Origin: Chitinophaga niabensis
Lineage (GTDB): Bacteria > Bacteroidota > Bacteroidia > Chitinophagales > Chitinophagaceae
Length of the DNA stretch: 64,000 nucleotides
Assembly (NCBI GenBank): GCA_017849435.1
Contig: JAFIGY010000014.1
Span: forward strand, 85,290-149,289
Reading direction: 5' to 3'
Below the pieces are notes generated by a model. It had not been told where the DNA came from, searched no databases, and was given only the letters and a program-made list of their open reading frames with translations. Of this stretch, positions 51,442-60,499 are shown one piece after another. Position 1 is the first letter of the stretch. Every line of letters starts with the position of its first letter. The position numbers and the translations under genes are program-made.

Positions 51442-51900
51442 ATGGGAATTCTTCCATTCAGAAAAAAGAAAGAGCTTTTCACGGAGGATGAAAAGGCGCG
51501 GGTGGTACAGGCCATCCGCCAGGCTGAACGCCTGACTTCGGGCGAGATCCGCCTGTTCGTGGAAAGCCGCTGTCAATACGTGGATCCGATGGACCGCGCC
51601 CGGGAGGCCTTTATGGCTCTCGGAATGGATAAAACCAAACAACGTAACGGCGTACTGTTGTATATCGCGCTCCGCGATCACCAGTTCGCCATCCTGGGAG
51701 ACCAGGGGATACATGAGAAAGTGGGGCCGGACTTCTGGCATCAGGAGGCACGGGTTCTCAAACATCATTTTTCCTCCCACCGGATCGTTGAAGGCATAGA
51801 AATATGTGTGAAAGAGATCGGTGAATCCCTCTGTCAATATTTCCCTCACGAAGCCGACGATCAGAATGAGTTGCCGGACGATATCGTTTTCGGGAGATAA
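51442..51900 (+). CDS. TPM-domain protein without signal peptide
   Basis: A 152-aa protein with a TPM phosphatase-like domain: LFTEDEKARVVQAIRQAERLTSGEIRLFVES, then KQRNGVLLYIALRDHQFAILGDQGIHEKV and HRIVEGIEICVKEIGE. There is no export signal, so it is probably cytoplasmic or membrane-associated, in contrast to the exported TPM protein encoded 27 bp downstream. Genes of this kind regularly follow lemA. The reaction is not established for the bacterial family. Confidence 0.92.
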   Translation: MGILPFRKKKELFTEDEKARVVQAIRQAERLTSGEIRLFVESRCQYVDPMDRAREAFMALGMDKTKQRNGVLLYIALRDHQFAILGDQGIHEKVGPDFWHQEARVLKHHFSSHRIVEGIEICVKEIGESLCQYFPHEADDQNELPDDIVFGR

Positions 51901-51927
51901 TAAGCAATGATCCATAAGCAACAAACA

Positions 51928-52725
51928 ATGAAGTTCACCCGCTGGTTATTATTATGGTGCCTGATACTGACAGGATGTAGTGTCTTTGCGCAGAATATTC
52001 CTGCAAAACCAAATCCGCCCCGGCTTGTTAACGATTACGCGGGGGTACTTGTGCAATCCGAAACGGAGGCGCTGGAAAGGAAGCTGGTAGCATATAACGA
52101 CAGTACTTCCACCGAGATCGCCGTAGTGTTGCTTAAAACCACGGGAGAATACGACATTGCGGAAGTAGGATTGAAAATATTGCGGGAATGGGGGATCGGC
52201 AGTAAAAAGAACAACGGTGTATTGATCCTTGCGGCTATTGATGATCGCAAGATACGCATAGAAACAGGCTATGGCATGGAAGGTTCCGTGCCGGACGCCG
52301 TTGCCTACGGCATTATAGACGATGTGATCAAACCGGCTTTCCGGGACGGGCACTATTATCTTGGTCTGGATGAGGCCACAGACGCCATTATCAAGGCCGC
52401 AGCCGGTGAATACAAAGGTGTGCCCCGCAGTCGCCGTGGCCCGGGCGGCGGCGGTATCGTTGGTGTGATCGCCCTTCTTCTTATCCTGCTGGCCATTTTC
52501 GGCCGCGGTGGTGGAGGTGGCGGCGGTGGTGGCCGCGTGATCAGCCGGAGAGGCGACAGCATTTTCGGTGGTATACTCGGCGGGATGATCGGCAGCTCAC
52601 TGGGCGGAGGGGGCTGGTCCGGCGGCGGTGGAGGCGGCGGTTGGTCCGGTGGTGGCGGAGGCGGAGGCTTCGGCGGCTTTGGCGGCGGATCCGGTGGTGG
52701 TGGCGGTGCCAGCGGAAGCTGGTAA
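51928..52725 (+). CDS. Exported TPM-domain (YgcG-like) protein with Gly-rich tail
   Basis: A 265-aa protein starting at 51928 (MKFTRWLLLWCLILTGCSVFAQ, signal peptide). TPM domain at about 30-160: RLVNDYAGVLVQSETEALERKL, STEIAVVLLKTTGEYDIAEVGLKIL, KNNGVLILAAIDDRKIRIETGYGMEGSVPDA. A membrane helix follows (IVGVIALLLILLAIFG), then about 80 residues made nearly only of Gly, Ser, Trp and Phe (GGGWSGGGGGGG-type repeats) up to the end. The layout of signal, TPM, helix and Gly-rich tail is standard for this family. Partner of LemA. Confidence 0.94.
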   Translation: MKFTRWLLLWCLILTGCSVFAQNIPAKPNPPRLVNDYAGVLVQSETEALERKLVAYNDSTSTEIAVVLLKTTGEYDIAEVGLKILREWGIGSKKNNGVLILAAIDDRKIRIETGYGMEGSVPDAVAYGIIDDVIKPAFRDGHYYLGLDEATDAIIKAAAGEYKGVPRSRRGPGGGGIVGVIALLLILLAIFGRGGGGGGGGGRVISRRGDSIFGGILGGMIGSSLGGGGWSGGGGGGGWSGGGGGGGFGGFGGGSGGGGGASGSW

Positions 52726-52730
52726 GTGTT

Positions 52731-52840
52731 TTCAATTACGAATTAGGAATGATCAATTACGAATTGAAAATACATACGTTCTGGCGCACTTATTACCTAC
52801 ATTGATTCATTTGTAATTCGTAATTGATAATTCGTAATTG
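52731..52840. repeat. AT-rich palindromic intergenic repeat, copy 2
   Basis: Left part 52733-52767 has CAATTACGAATTA and CAATTACGAATTG; the right part 52811-52840 has GTAATTCGTAATTG and ATTCGTAATTG. The same unit and the same preceding GTGTTTTCAATT occur in copy 1 (51391-51402). It lies between the second TPM gene and DUF1835 and ends 3 bp before the ATG at 52844. Confidence 0.72.
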
Positions 52841-52843
52841 CTT

Positions 52844-53782
52844 ATGTTACATGTACTAAATGGGGATGCAACCCGCGAGATCTTTGATCATAGCGGTATT
52901 CCGGGAGAAGTGGTGGTTTGGAGAGAGATGCTCTGCGAAGGAAAGGCGCCCGCCACGCATGACATGTCCAGTTTCTTCCGGGAACGTGCGGATCATTTGC
53001 AACAGGTATACGGAATAGACAGCACCGCTTATCTTTCCGGTATTATGAAAGAATACGAACAGCTCAACAACGCAGCTGTTTATGAAGAGATCGTGCTCTG
53101 GTTTGAATTCGACCTCTTCTGCCAGGTGAACCTCATATTTGTACTGTATTATCTCCAGGGACTTCGCATAAAACTACCACCCGTCAGTATCGTTCAACTG
53201 GATAAACATCCGGATGTCCCCAATTTCCGGGGGATCGGTATGTTAAAGTCCCAACATCTGCAACCGCTCTTCGAAAAACGGGTATACCTGCAGGAAGAAG
53301 ACTGGCAGTTCGCCAGGGCCGCCTGGGAGGCTTACATCCAGGAAGATCCGCTGGCGCTCGAAGAACTTAGTCATCATACCAGTCACCGCCTGCCTTACCT
53401 CGGCAAAGCATTACAAGCCCATTTACAACGCCTGCCTGATGTTTCTACCGGATTGAACGCTGTAGAGCATTTTCTGCTGGATCGCCTGGCGCTGGGGAAA
53501 TTACGGGAGCGCGATCTGTATTATCAGTTCTGGAATGAACTGAAGATCTATGGGTTTGGAGATTTTCAACTGGATATTTATACCCAGCGCCTGCAAAGGG
53601 CCGGCGTAGTAACAAGGGAAGATGAGATGCTGGCCTTAACAGGTCTCGGGGCGGAAGTGCTCAACCACGAAGAGAATTACCTCTCTTTTGCTTCCCGGCA
53701 GGATGAATGGATTGGCGGTATCCCGCTGGATCATACTCCCTGGCGCTGGAACGAAGCGGAAGGGAAAGTGGTTCATTCCTGA
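52844..53782 (+). CDS. DUF1835-domain protein
   Basis: A 312-aa cytoplasmic protein (start at the ATG at 52844, MLHVLNGDATREIFDHSGIPG; a TTG two codons upstream is in frame). The opening HVLNGD and EVVVWREMLCEGKAP are the mark of DUF1835, followed by EEIVLWFEFDLFCQVNLIFVLYYL and a helical end. Function unknown; proteins with this domain are sometimes linked to sporulation or stress regulation in other phyla. It lies behind the LemA/TPM genes and its stop is 7 bp from that of the convergent M19 dipeptidase. Confidence 0.88.
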   Translation: MLHVLNGDATREIFDHSGIPGEVVVWREMLCEGKAPATHDMSSFFRERADHLQQVYGIDSTAYLSGIMKEYEQLNNAAVYEEIVLWFEFDLFCQVNLIFVLYYLQGLRIKLPPVSIVQLDKHPDVPNFRGIGMLKSQHLQPLFEKRVYLQEEDWQFARAAWEAYIQEDPLALEELSHHTSHRLPYLGKALQAHLQRLPDVSTGLNAVEHFLLDRLALGKLRERDLYYQFWNELKIYGFGDFQLDIYTQRLQRAGVVTREDEMLALTGLGAEVLNHEENYLSFASRQDEWIGGIPLDHTPWRWNEAEGKVVHS

Positions 53783-53789
53783 AAACGCC

Positions 53790-54866
53790 TTATTTCCAGG
53801 CATCCAGCAGAAAACGGATCCAGTTCCCATAGAGAATGTTTTCGATGTCTTTCGGTGAATAACCCCGTTGTTGCAGGATCGCAGGCAGTTTCTGCAGATC
53901 TGCGATGGTATTGACATCACCCGGACATTGTTCCGTGCCAAAAGCGCCATCCAGGTCTGAACCGATGGCAGCATGCAAACTATTACCCGCCAGCTGGCAT
54001 ATCCGATCAATATGATCCGCCACATGCTGCAACGAAACCCCTGTTTTTTCGGGTGTACTTACACCGCGTTCCCAGCCGGGGATCAGCATCCAGGCATCAA
54101 ACGCAGTACCTATCACCGCGCCGCGTTGGATCAACAGGGAGAACTGTTCGTCGGAGAACTGGCGGTTATGCGGTACCAACGCACGGCTGTTATGATGACT
54201 CGCCCAAACGGGGCCGGAAAAATGATTCATGGCCTCGAAGAAACTCTCATCGCAAAGATGGGTAGCATCGAGGATGATGCCCAGCCTTTCCATTTCTTTC
54301 AGCAAGGCACGGCCTTTGGTGCCTAATCCCCCGCTGGAGTCCGTGCCATAGGCATATACACCCGGACCGTAATGCGCCGGACCGATAGCGCGAAGGCCGG
54401 CGGCATAAGCTTTTTCTACGCAACCCAATTCAAAAAAAGAATCCGCGCCTTCGAGGCTGAGGATGAATCCTACCGGCAGGGAACTGGTATCGCCTGCATT
54501 TTCCCAACGTTGCAGGTGAGCTGTGAGTTCGGCGGCATTGGTGATCTGCTTCATTTCGCCACGCGCTTCCATTGCCTGATACCAGGCAAGCTGCCCCTGG
54601 GTCTGTGCCCAGGCCTGCTCCTGGGAATGCCAGCCGGGTAAAGGATTATCAAGCCCTACGTATCGTCCGATCTGCGTGGCTACACACAGACCTATCCGGC
54701 CTTTGCGCATTTCGGGAAGAGACACGGTGCCATTGCCGCGGTCGGGTTTGTCGGTAAGACCTTTTTCGCGGTCACGGATCGCCTGTATGGATTTGGTAAG
54801 GTCGCGGTTCCATTCCAGGGCATTCATGCTAAGGTCCAGGTGGGCGTCGAAAATGAAAGGTTGCAT
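53790..54866 (-). CDS. M19-family membrane dipeptidase-like enzyme
   Basis: A 358-aa zinc dipeptidase (start at 54866, MQPFIFDAHLDLSMNALEWN, because the metal-binding FDAHLD must be near the N-terminus). Other blocks: GRIGLCVATQIGRYVG, LEGADSFFELGCVEKAYAAGLRAIGPAHYGPGVYAYG, LGIILDATHLCDESFFEAM, GPVWASHHNSRALVPHNRQFSDEQF with metal His residues, and HAAIGSDLDGAFGTEQCP. M19 enzymes cut dipeptides, including those with a C-terminal D-residue. It is the last gene of the GntP-RidA-PLP enzyme run, which fits use of D-amino-acid-containing peptides. Confidence 0.92.
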   Translation of the reverse strand: MQPFIFDAHLDLSMNALEWNRDLTKSIQAIRDREKGLTDKPDRGNGTVSLPEMRKGRIGLCVATQIGRYVGLDNPLPGWHSQEQAWAQTQGQLAWYQAMEARGEMKQITNAAELTAHLQRWENAGDTSSLPVGFILSLEGADSFFELGCVEKAYAAGLRAIGPAHYGPGVYAYGTDSSGGLGTKGRALLKEMERLGIILDATHLCDESFFEAMNHFSGPVWASHHNSRALVPHNRQFSDEQFSLLIQRGAVIGTAFDAWMLIPGWERGVSTPEKTGVSLQHVADHIDRICQLAGNSLHAAIGSDLDGAFGTEQCPGDVNTIADLQKLPAILQQRGYSPKDIENILYGNWIRFLLDAWK

Positions 54867-54882
54867 AGGTGTTGGTTGAAAA

Positions 54883-55983
54883 TTAACGTGGATCCATACC
54901 GGGCACTTTCCGTCCCCGCGCGATAGCCCATGTATCAACATGGCGGCCATCCTGGATGATCAGCGCTTCGTTGTATAGCGCTACGGTGGGGCATACATGC
55001 CAGGGAATACCGTACAGCACATCTCCCACATCGAGATGATCCGCATCGGAACTCCTCACCACCAGGTGCTCTTCACTCTGCCCAACCACCTCGTACGAAG
55101 AAAGTTCGGGAAAGAAAACGCGTTGTGTGATAGGATTTTCCGCGGATACCGCTTTGTGCCCGAGGTCGAGGGTGATATGCCCTTCCCTCGGTTTGGAGAT
55201 CACCCGCGTCAGCAGAATAGCGGCAGGCGTGAAATGCTCGTCGGGAAGTGTGCGGCGGTAACCTTCGTCCCAGAGGAGGGTAGTACCCGGACTGCAGATC
55301 ACGCCCTCCCGCATCGTGTGTACCGGGAATGAGGGTGTTCCGCCCGCGATGAGCTCCTCCGCATTTAACTGCTTTGCCAGTGCTTCCACCGGCGCAAAGG
55401 CCGCATCGCACTCCTGTTTGCGGAGCGAAATATCGGTTGTGCGGATATGTCCGTCGTATGCATGGAGCCCACGGCAACGGATATACGATAATTGCGATAA
55501 CTGTGCATACAATGCCGGCACCTTGTCCGGCACTATTCCCGTCCGGTGCATACCGCTGTCCACATCGATATACACTTCCGCAATGTGGGGTCTGAGCATG
55601 TCATCCAGCAACCGGGCGGAAGCCATATTATCCACAAGGGACGCGAAGCGTACGGAAGGATACTGGCGGATCAGCGCAGCCAGTTCTGTTATGGAAGGTT
55701 TATTCAGCTGGTAGGCGATCACCACGTCCTCCGCACCGGAGGAGGCTACCATGGCTGCTTCTGCGATAGTGGCGCATTTGAAGCGGGTGATGCCTTTGAT
55801 CACCTGCAACTGCACGATGGAACCCATCTTATGTGTTTTCACGTGTGGCATCAGGCGGGTTGGACTACCAGCCATCCGGATCATTTCGTCAATATTGGAA
55901 ATGACCAGGTCGCGGTAGATCAGCAATGCCGGAGACGCAATGGTGGCGGCATCTTTCAGCTGGTATGGATGTGTTTTATGCAT
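54883..55983 (-). CDS. D-threonine aldolase/D-serine dehydratase-like PLP enzyme
   Basis: A 366-aa fold-type III PLP enzyme. Start at 55983 (MHKTHPYQLKDAATIASPALLIY). The N-terminal alanine-racemase-like barrel has MPHVKTHK with Lys49 as likely PLP Schiff-base residue, then RFKCATIAEAAMVASSGAEDVVIAYQ and YIDVDSGMHRTGI. The C-terminal metal-binding domain has LDLGHKAVSAENP and the H-x-C pair in IPWHVCPTVALYNEA, typical of D-threonine aldolases and D-serine dehydratases. Its start overlaps the ridA stop by 8 bp, which suggests coupling. It would break a D-hydroxy-amino acid; the exact substrate is unsettled. Confidence 0.9.
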   Translation of the reverse strand: MHKTHPYQLKDAATIASPALLIYRDLVISNIDEMIRMAGSPTRLMPHVKTHKMGSIVQLQVIKGITRFKCATIAEAAMVASSGAEDVVIAYQLNKPSITELAALIRQYPSVRFASLVDNMASARLLDDMLRPHIAEVYIDVDSGMHRTGIVPDKVPALYAQLSQLSYIRCRGLHAYDGHIRTTDISLRKQECDAAFAPVEALAKQLNAEELIAGGTPSFPVHTMREGVICSPGTTLLWDEGYRRTLPDEHFTPAAILLTRVISKPREGHITLDLGHKAVSAENPITQRVFFPELSSYEVVGQSEEHLVVRSSDADHLDVGDVLYGIPWHVCPTVALYNEALIIQDGRHVDTWAIARGRKVPGMDPR

Positions 55984-56443
55984 CTGCGAGTTCAAAAACA
56001 GCTTCTATTTCAACCGTGATATTGTCAGGGAGGGAGCCCATTCCCACGGCGCTTCGTACGCCTACGCCATGATCCGGGCCCCATATTTTCGCGAACAGTT
56101 CACTGCATCCGTTGATCACATAGGGATGTTTCCCGAAGTCCGGCGTGGCATTCACCATGCCCAACACTTTGATCACCCGTTTGATCCTGTTGAGGGAACC
56201 GAGGTTTTTGATAAGGGTGGCGAGGATGGTAAGTCCTACCTGTTGCGCTGCCAGTTTTGCCCCATCCGCATTCACATCGTGCCCTGCCTTGCCGAACAGG
56301 AGGCTGCCGTTAGGCAGTACGGGTCCATGGCCGGAAACGTACACGAGGCTACCAACGATCAATATGGGTTTGTAGACGCCCAGGGGCGAGGGAGCGGGTG
56401 GAAGCTCCAGGTTCAATGCGGCGAAATTCTCTGCTGCAGTCAT
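55976..56443 (-). CDS. RidA-family (YjgF/UK114) protein
   Basis: A 155-aa enamine/imine deaminase-like protein. Family blocks: YKPILIVGSLVYVSGHGPVLPNG, AAQQVGLTILATLIKNLGSLNRIKRVIKVLGMVNATPDF and late AVGMGSLPDNITVEIEAVFEL (the expected Arg is seen in GVGVRSAVGMGSLP). It is longer than minimal RidA proteins because of an N-terminal extension. RidA removes reactive imines released by PLP enzymes, which fits its overlap with the PLP enzyme gene. Confidence 0.92.
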   Translation of the reverse strand: MTAAENFAALNLELPPAPSPLGVYKPILIVGSLVYVSGHGPVLPNGSLLFGKAGHDVNADGAKLAAQQVGLTILATLIKNLGSLNRIKRVIKVLGMVNATPDFGKHPYVINGCSELFAKIWGPDHGVGVRSAVGMGSLPDNITVEIEAVFELADA

Positions 56444-56464
56444 CCGTTTGATTTTACTTTAAAG

Positions 56465-57790
56465 TTATCCAATAAATTGTTGCAATACCAAAACACCGAT
56501 CAGTCCGCATACAGACACAATGGTTTCCATCACAGACCAGGTGGCGAACGTCTGTTTGAGGCTCAGGGAAAAATATTCCTTGAACAACCAGAATCCGCCG
56601 TCATTCACATGCGAGAACATGAGGCTGCCTGCGCCGATGGACAATACCATCAGCTCCGGATGCACCGGTTGTGTTTTAAGCAGCGGCAGCAGTATGCCGG
56701 CTGTTGTTAATCCTGCTACTGTAGCTGATCCTACGCATACGCGGATCACAGCCGCCATGCCCCATCCGAGGAGCAGCGGGGAAACAGGGAGCCGGCTCAA
56801 TGCTTGCCCGATATAAGTGTTGATCCCGCCATCCCTGATGACCTGCATGAAAACACCGGAACCCGCAATGATCAGCATGATAGGTGCTACTTCCTTAAAT
56901 GCTGTTTCAATCGACTTCATCACCTGTTGCATAGTCTGCCCCCGGCGAATACCGAGAAAATAAACCGCCGTCAGCACCGATAACAGCATCGCGATATTCG
57001 GATCGCCGATCACAGCGATAATCTTCTGGAGAACGGATCCGGTTTGTATGACAGTACCAAGGAGGGTACTGATGGTCAGCAGGATGAGCGGCAGCATGGC
57101 CGTGAACAAACTAACCCCCAGCCCCGGCAACTCCTGTTCTTCCCTGAATGCCACCTGCAGCAGGCCCTGCTCTGGTGTGATCTGTATCTTTTTCAACGTC
57201 CGGCCGAATAAAGGGCCTGCTAAGGTGATTGTCGGGATGGCAATGATGAGGCCATAGAGGAGGGTTTTACCCATATCCGCCCCTAACTGCTGGCAAATAG
57301 TGGCGGGTGACGGATGAGGAGGCAGGAAGCCGTGTGCGGTAGACAATGCGGAGATCATCGGAATGCCGAGATACAACAAGGGCAGGCGTGTAGTGATGCC
57401 CGTGGCAAAGATCAGCGGCACCACAATCACGAAGCCGGCGGTGTAGAACATCGGTATCCCGATCAGCAGTCCTGCCAACGCCATGCCCCATTGAATATAT
57501 CGTACACCGAACAAACGGATCATGGATTGGGTGATCTGCTGTGCAGCCCCGCTGTCTGCCACCAGTTTGCCCAGCATGGCGCCGAATCCGAGGATGGTGA
57601 CCAGCGAACCCAGTGTATTGCCAATACCCGAGGAAATGGATTTACCGATGTCCGGACCATTCATGCCGCAGGAAAGCGCCAGCAGGATGCTCACCACCAG
57701 GAAGGCAATGAAAGTATCCAGCTTCGCCCACACAATGAGCGCGATCAGCAGGAGGATAGCGGCTATGACAAGTACAAGGGGGGATAGCAT
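56465..57790 (-). CDS. GntP-family permease
   Basis: Inner-membrane proton-coupled carboxylate permease of 441 aa (start at 57790, MLSPLVLVIAAILLLIALIVW). About 12-14 hydrophobic helices. Family blocks are GIGNTLGSLVTILGFGAMLGKLVADSG, ALSTAHGFLPPHPSPATICQQLG, GVFMQVIRDGGINTYIG, RVCVGSATVAGLTTAGILLPLL and LMFSHVNDGGFWLFKEYF. GntP carriers move gluconate, D-serine or other hydroxy acids; with a D-amino-acid enzyme downstream, a D-amino-acid or related substrate is most likely here. First gene of the four-gene operon. Confidence 0.93.
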   Translation of the reverse strand: MLSPLVLVIAAILLLIALIVWAKLDTFIAFLVVSILLALSCGMNGPDIGKSISSGIGNTLGSLVTILGFGAMLGKLVADSGAAQQITQSMIRLFGVRYIQWGMALAGLLIGIPMFYTAGFVIVVPLIFATGITTRLPLLYLGIPMISALSTAHGFLPPHPSPATICQQLGADMGKTLLYGLIIAIPTITLAGPLFGRTLKKIQITPEQGLLQVAFREEQELPGLGVSLFTAMLPLILLTISTLLGTVIQTGSVLQKIIAVIGDPNIAMLLSVLTAVYFLGIRRGQTMQQVMKSIETAFKEVAPIMLIIAGSGVFMQVIRDGGINTYIGQALSRLPVSPLLLGWGMAAVIRVCVGSATVAGLTTAGILLPLLKTQPVHPELMVLSIGAGSLMFSHVNDGGFWLFKEYFSLSLKQTFATWSVMETIVSVCGLIGVLVLQQFIG

Positions 57791-57815
57791 AGTAGCAGTG
57801 GAATTCTTTTCAGGA

Positions 57816-57848
57816 TCAAGATAGGGAAAAGAAACGGTCGATCGCAAA
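57816..57848 (-). promoter_or_regulatory. Candidate promoter of the GntP operon
   Basis: On the minus strand: TTTG (57845-57848), 21 bp, TATCTTGA (57816-57823), two bases off the -7 consensus. It is about 26 bp before the ATG at 57790. Confidence 0.4.
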
Positions 57849-57849
57849 G

Positions 57850-57880
57850 AAAAAGGCAGCCTCCGGTGGGAGACTGCCCT
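57850..57880 (-). terminator. Terminator of the large M1 peptidase gene
   Basis: On the minus strand GGCAGTCTCC pairs with GGAGGCTGCC (one G-T pair) over a 4-nt loop and is followed by TTTTTC. It insulates the M1 gene from the GntP operon. Confidence 0.85.
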
Positions 57881-57907
57881 TCATTAAAAGGGTTCAACGA
57901 TAGTATA

Positions 57908-60499
57908 TTATTCATTCTTCGAGCTTACTTTCATCTTTTGCGCGGCTTTCAACACGTAGTCCGCCTGCCTGTTCAACGAGCTCCGTGCATCACCGGATGT
58001 GGAGGCTGCCTTCTCCTGTTTCTTTTTCGCCATTGTGGACAGCAGCTCGGACACATAATTGTTCACCCAGCTGTTGTTGAATTTGTCCACCACCGGCACG
58101 ATCTCGTCAATGCCTTTAGTCACGAGGTCGGTATTATCCACCGTTCCAAGGATGTTGAGGTACATAATGGCCGCGCCGATCTTGTCCTGGCCGGTGGTTT
58201 CCTGCATTTTCCGGGCAAAGAAAGGCACATCGTCCGGATTGCCGTTCTTGGCATACACACTGGCAATACCGCTGCTGAGAAGACCTCTGGCATCTTTCTC
58301 CATGGACTTCGCCAGCTGGTAGGCCTTTTGCAGGTCCAGCTCAGCCAGGGCATTGAGTGCGGTACCTTCCACGAGATAGGAACGGTCTTTCAGGGCAATT
58401 TCAAAGAGCGGCGTGTATTGTGCATCCCGGAGGCGGGCCAGTTGTTTGATGGAGGCGGCACGTACCTGGGAGTAGGGATCGTTTTTGGCGAGATCGGCCA
58501 GTAAGGGCAATGCAGCGGTCTGTATTTCGCTGTTGTCCAGCCGTAGTCCGTTAATGGTCAGTGCCCGAAGTCCTTCATATTTGTCTTTCATTGCGGCAAT
58601 CACTGTAGCACGGGCGCCGGGATTGCTGGTCTGTTGCTTCAGGCAGGCTTCAATGGCTTCCCGCCGATCCAGGTAATTGGGCGCGTTCTTATATTGGAAC
58701 ACATAAGTGTTCAGGTCCCGGCGATCGGTCTTTTTCAGGATCAACACCTTGTCCGCATCCACATTCATAAAATCCGGCCTGGCACTCACGGCAAAAGAGA
58801 AAGTATCCGTCAGCTCTGTCAGCCGCACCTGGTGACGTTCTTTTCTGCCGCCAACGTAAATATCGATAGCGAAAGGCAGATCGAACGGCTGTTTGTTCTT
58901 CTGGGTGATGATCACACGGGCGATGCCCGGTGTATTGTAATCGTAATTGATATCCAGTATCGGAAAGCCTTCCCCGTAATACCATTGATTGAAGAACCAG
59001 TTCAGGTCTTTCCCTGTCACTTCTTCCATTGCCATGCGCAGATGATGCGCTTCGGTAGATTTGAAAGCATGTTGTTTCAGGTAGAGATGGAGGCCGGCAA
59101 AGAATGCATCGTCCCCTACATAATTCCGGAGCATGTTCAGGATGCGTCCGCCTTTCTGGTAGGTAACGGCATCGAACATATTTTCCCTGTCGCGGTAATG
59201 AAAACGCACGAGGGGATGGTCTCCCTGGAATTCTGCGGATTCCATATAAGTGTTCATTGCGGAATACGCGTGTTCATCGGCAGCATCCTTGCCGAATTTG
59301 TGCTCAAACCAGAGATATTCGCTATAGTCTGCAAAAGATTCGTTCACGGTAAGATTGCTCCAGGATTCGCAGGTGGCCAGGTCGCCAAACCAGTGGTGGA
59401 ACAGCTCGTGAGCAATAACGGATTCGCCTAAACGCTCTTCGTCATCCAGCAGCTCGCGGTCGGTTTTCTGGAGGAAATCGCCATGTAGTGTGGCAGTGGT
59501 ATTTTCCATTGCGCCGGACACGTAATCGCGTACGATGATCTGGGAGTATTTTGCCCAGGGGAAGTCGTAGTTCAGGATTTTGGAATAAAAAGCGATCATC
59601 TCCGGGGTATTGCCGAAAATAGCTTTAGCATATGGAGCATATGCTTTTTCCAGGTAGTAGCTGACTTCCTTGCCGCGCCACTGATCCTTCACAATGGCGA
59701 AATCGCCTACCGCCATCATAAAAAGGTAGGGAGAATGTGGGAGGTCCATACGCCAGGTATCCGTACGGGTTCCATCCGTGTTGGCTTTCTGGGAGGTCAG
59801 TTTACCGTTGGACAGGGTCACATATTTCTTGTCTACCGTCATGCTGATCTCTGAAGTGGTCTTCTGATTGGTTTTATCGATGGTGGGAAACCATACGGAA
59901 GAACCTTCCGTTTCGCCCTGTGTCCATATCTGGATGGGCTTTTTAGGGTCATTGCCGTCAGGATTGATGAAATAAAGACCTTTGGCCATGGTGATGGCTT
60001 CACTGCCTTTTACATCCGCTTCGTCCGGTTTGGCGGTATATTCTATATAAATAGTATATGAATCGGTGTTCTTGTAAGTTTTATTCAGCCGCGCACGGAT
60101 CACCTTCCCGTTATAATCATATTTCAGAGGAATGCCTTTGGCTGCTTTCAGCACCGCTTCTGTAGGGGGCTTCAGGGTTGCGCCGGCGCCGGTTTCCAAC
60201 AGGGAGATCTGTTTGATATCCATGCCCTTTGCATCCAGTGTAAGGCTGTCGGTCGGATAAAAATACGGCTTCAGTGTGATCCAGGCTTTTCCGTAGAGAT
60301 AACGTTTAGCATAATCAAATCGAACATCCAGTTTGGTATGTATGAGGCTGTTGATCTTGGCAGGGGCGGCTCGATAGATTTTGAGTAACGGATCCTCCTT
60401 GAGGGATTCTCCGGATTGGGCCAGCACACTGGAACAGAGCCCCATAAGAGCGAAGCCTGCCAACAGTATGCCGAGCTTTTTCTTGGTTTGATGATGCAT
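57908..60499 (-). CDS. M1-family metallopeptidase with C-terminal HEAT-like helices
   Basis: Exported zinc aminopeptidase of 863 aa with signal peptide (KKLGILLAGFALMGLCSSVLAQ). N-terminal beta domain, then the substrate motif GAMEN in YVSGAMENTTATLHG. Zinc site VIAHELFHHWFGDL with His364, Glu365 and His368 and the third ligand Glu387 in LTVNESFADYSEYLW; the catalytic Tyr region is HYRDRENMFDAVTYQKGGRIL. The C-terminal 300 residues are repeated helices (LDNSEIQTAALPLLADLAKNDPYSQVRAASIKQLARLRD) of HEAT type. It processes peptides in the periplasm. It is monocistronic. Confidence 0.95.
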   Translation of the reverse strand: MHHQTKKKLGILLAGFALMGLCSSVLAQSGESLKEDPLLKIYRAAPAKINSLIHTKLDVRFDYAKRYLYGKAWITLKPYFYPTDSLTLDAKGMDIKQISLLETGAGATLKPPTEAVLKAAKGIPLKYDYNGKVIRARLNKTYKNTDSYTIYIEYTAKPDEADVKGSEAITMAKGLYFINPDGNDPKKPIQIWTQGETEGSSVWFPTIDKTNQKTTSEISMTVDKKYVTLSNGKLTSQKANTDGTRTDTWRMDLPHSPYLFMMAVGDFAIVKDQWRGKEVSYYLEKAYAPYAKAIFGNTPEMIAFYSKILNYDFPWAKYSQIIVRDYVSGAMENTTATLHGDFLQKTDRELLDDEERLGESVIAHELFHHWFGDLATCESWSNLTVNESFADYSEYLWFEHKFGKDAADEHAYSAMNTYMESAEFQGDHPLVRFHYRDRENMFDAVTYQKGGRILNMLRNYVGDDAFFAGLHLYLKQHAFKSTEAHHLRMAMEEVTGKDLNWFFNQWYYGEGFPILDINYDYNTPGIARVIITQKNKQPFDLPFAIDIYVGGRKERHQVRLTELTDTFSFAVSARPDFMNVDADKVLILKKTDRRDLNTYVFQYKNAPNYLDRREAIEACLKQQTSNPGARATVIAAMKDKYEGLRALTINGLRLDNSEIQTAALPLLADLAKNDPYSQVRAASIKQLARLRDAQYTPLFEIALKDRSYLVEGTALNALAELDLQKAYQLAKSMEKDARGLLSSGIASVYAKNGNPDDVPFFARKMQETTGQDKIGAAIMYLNILGTVDNTDLVTKGIDEIVPVVDKFNNSWVNNYVSELLSTMAKKKQEKAASTSGDARSSLNRQADYVLKAAQKMKVSSKNE

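Noticed and set aside
52505-52715. Short tandem GGC/GGT repeats that look like a repeat array
   Set aside because: They encode the Gly-rich tail of the TPM protein in frame; no CRISPR-like spacer structure.
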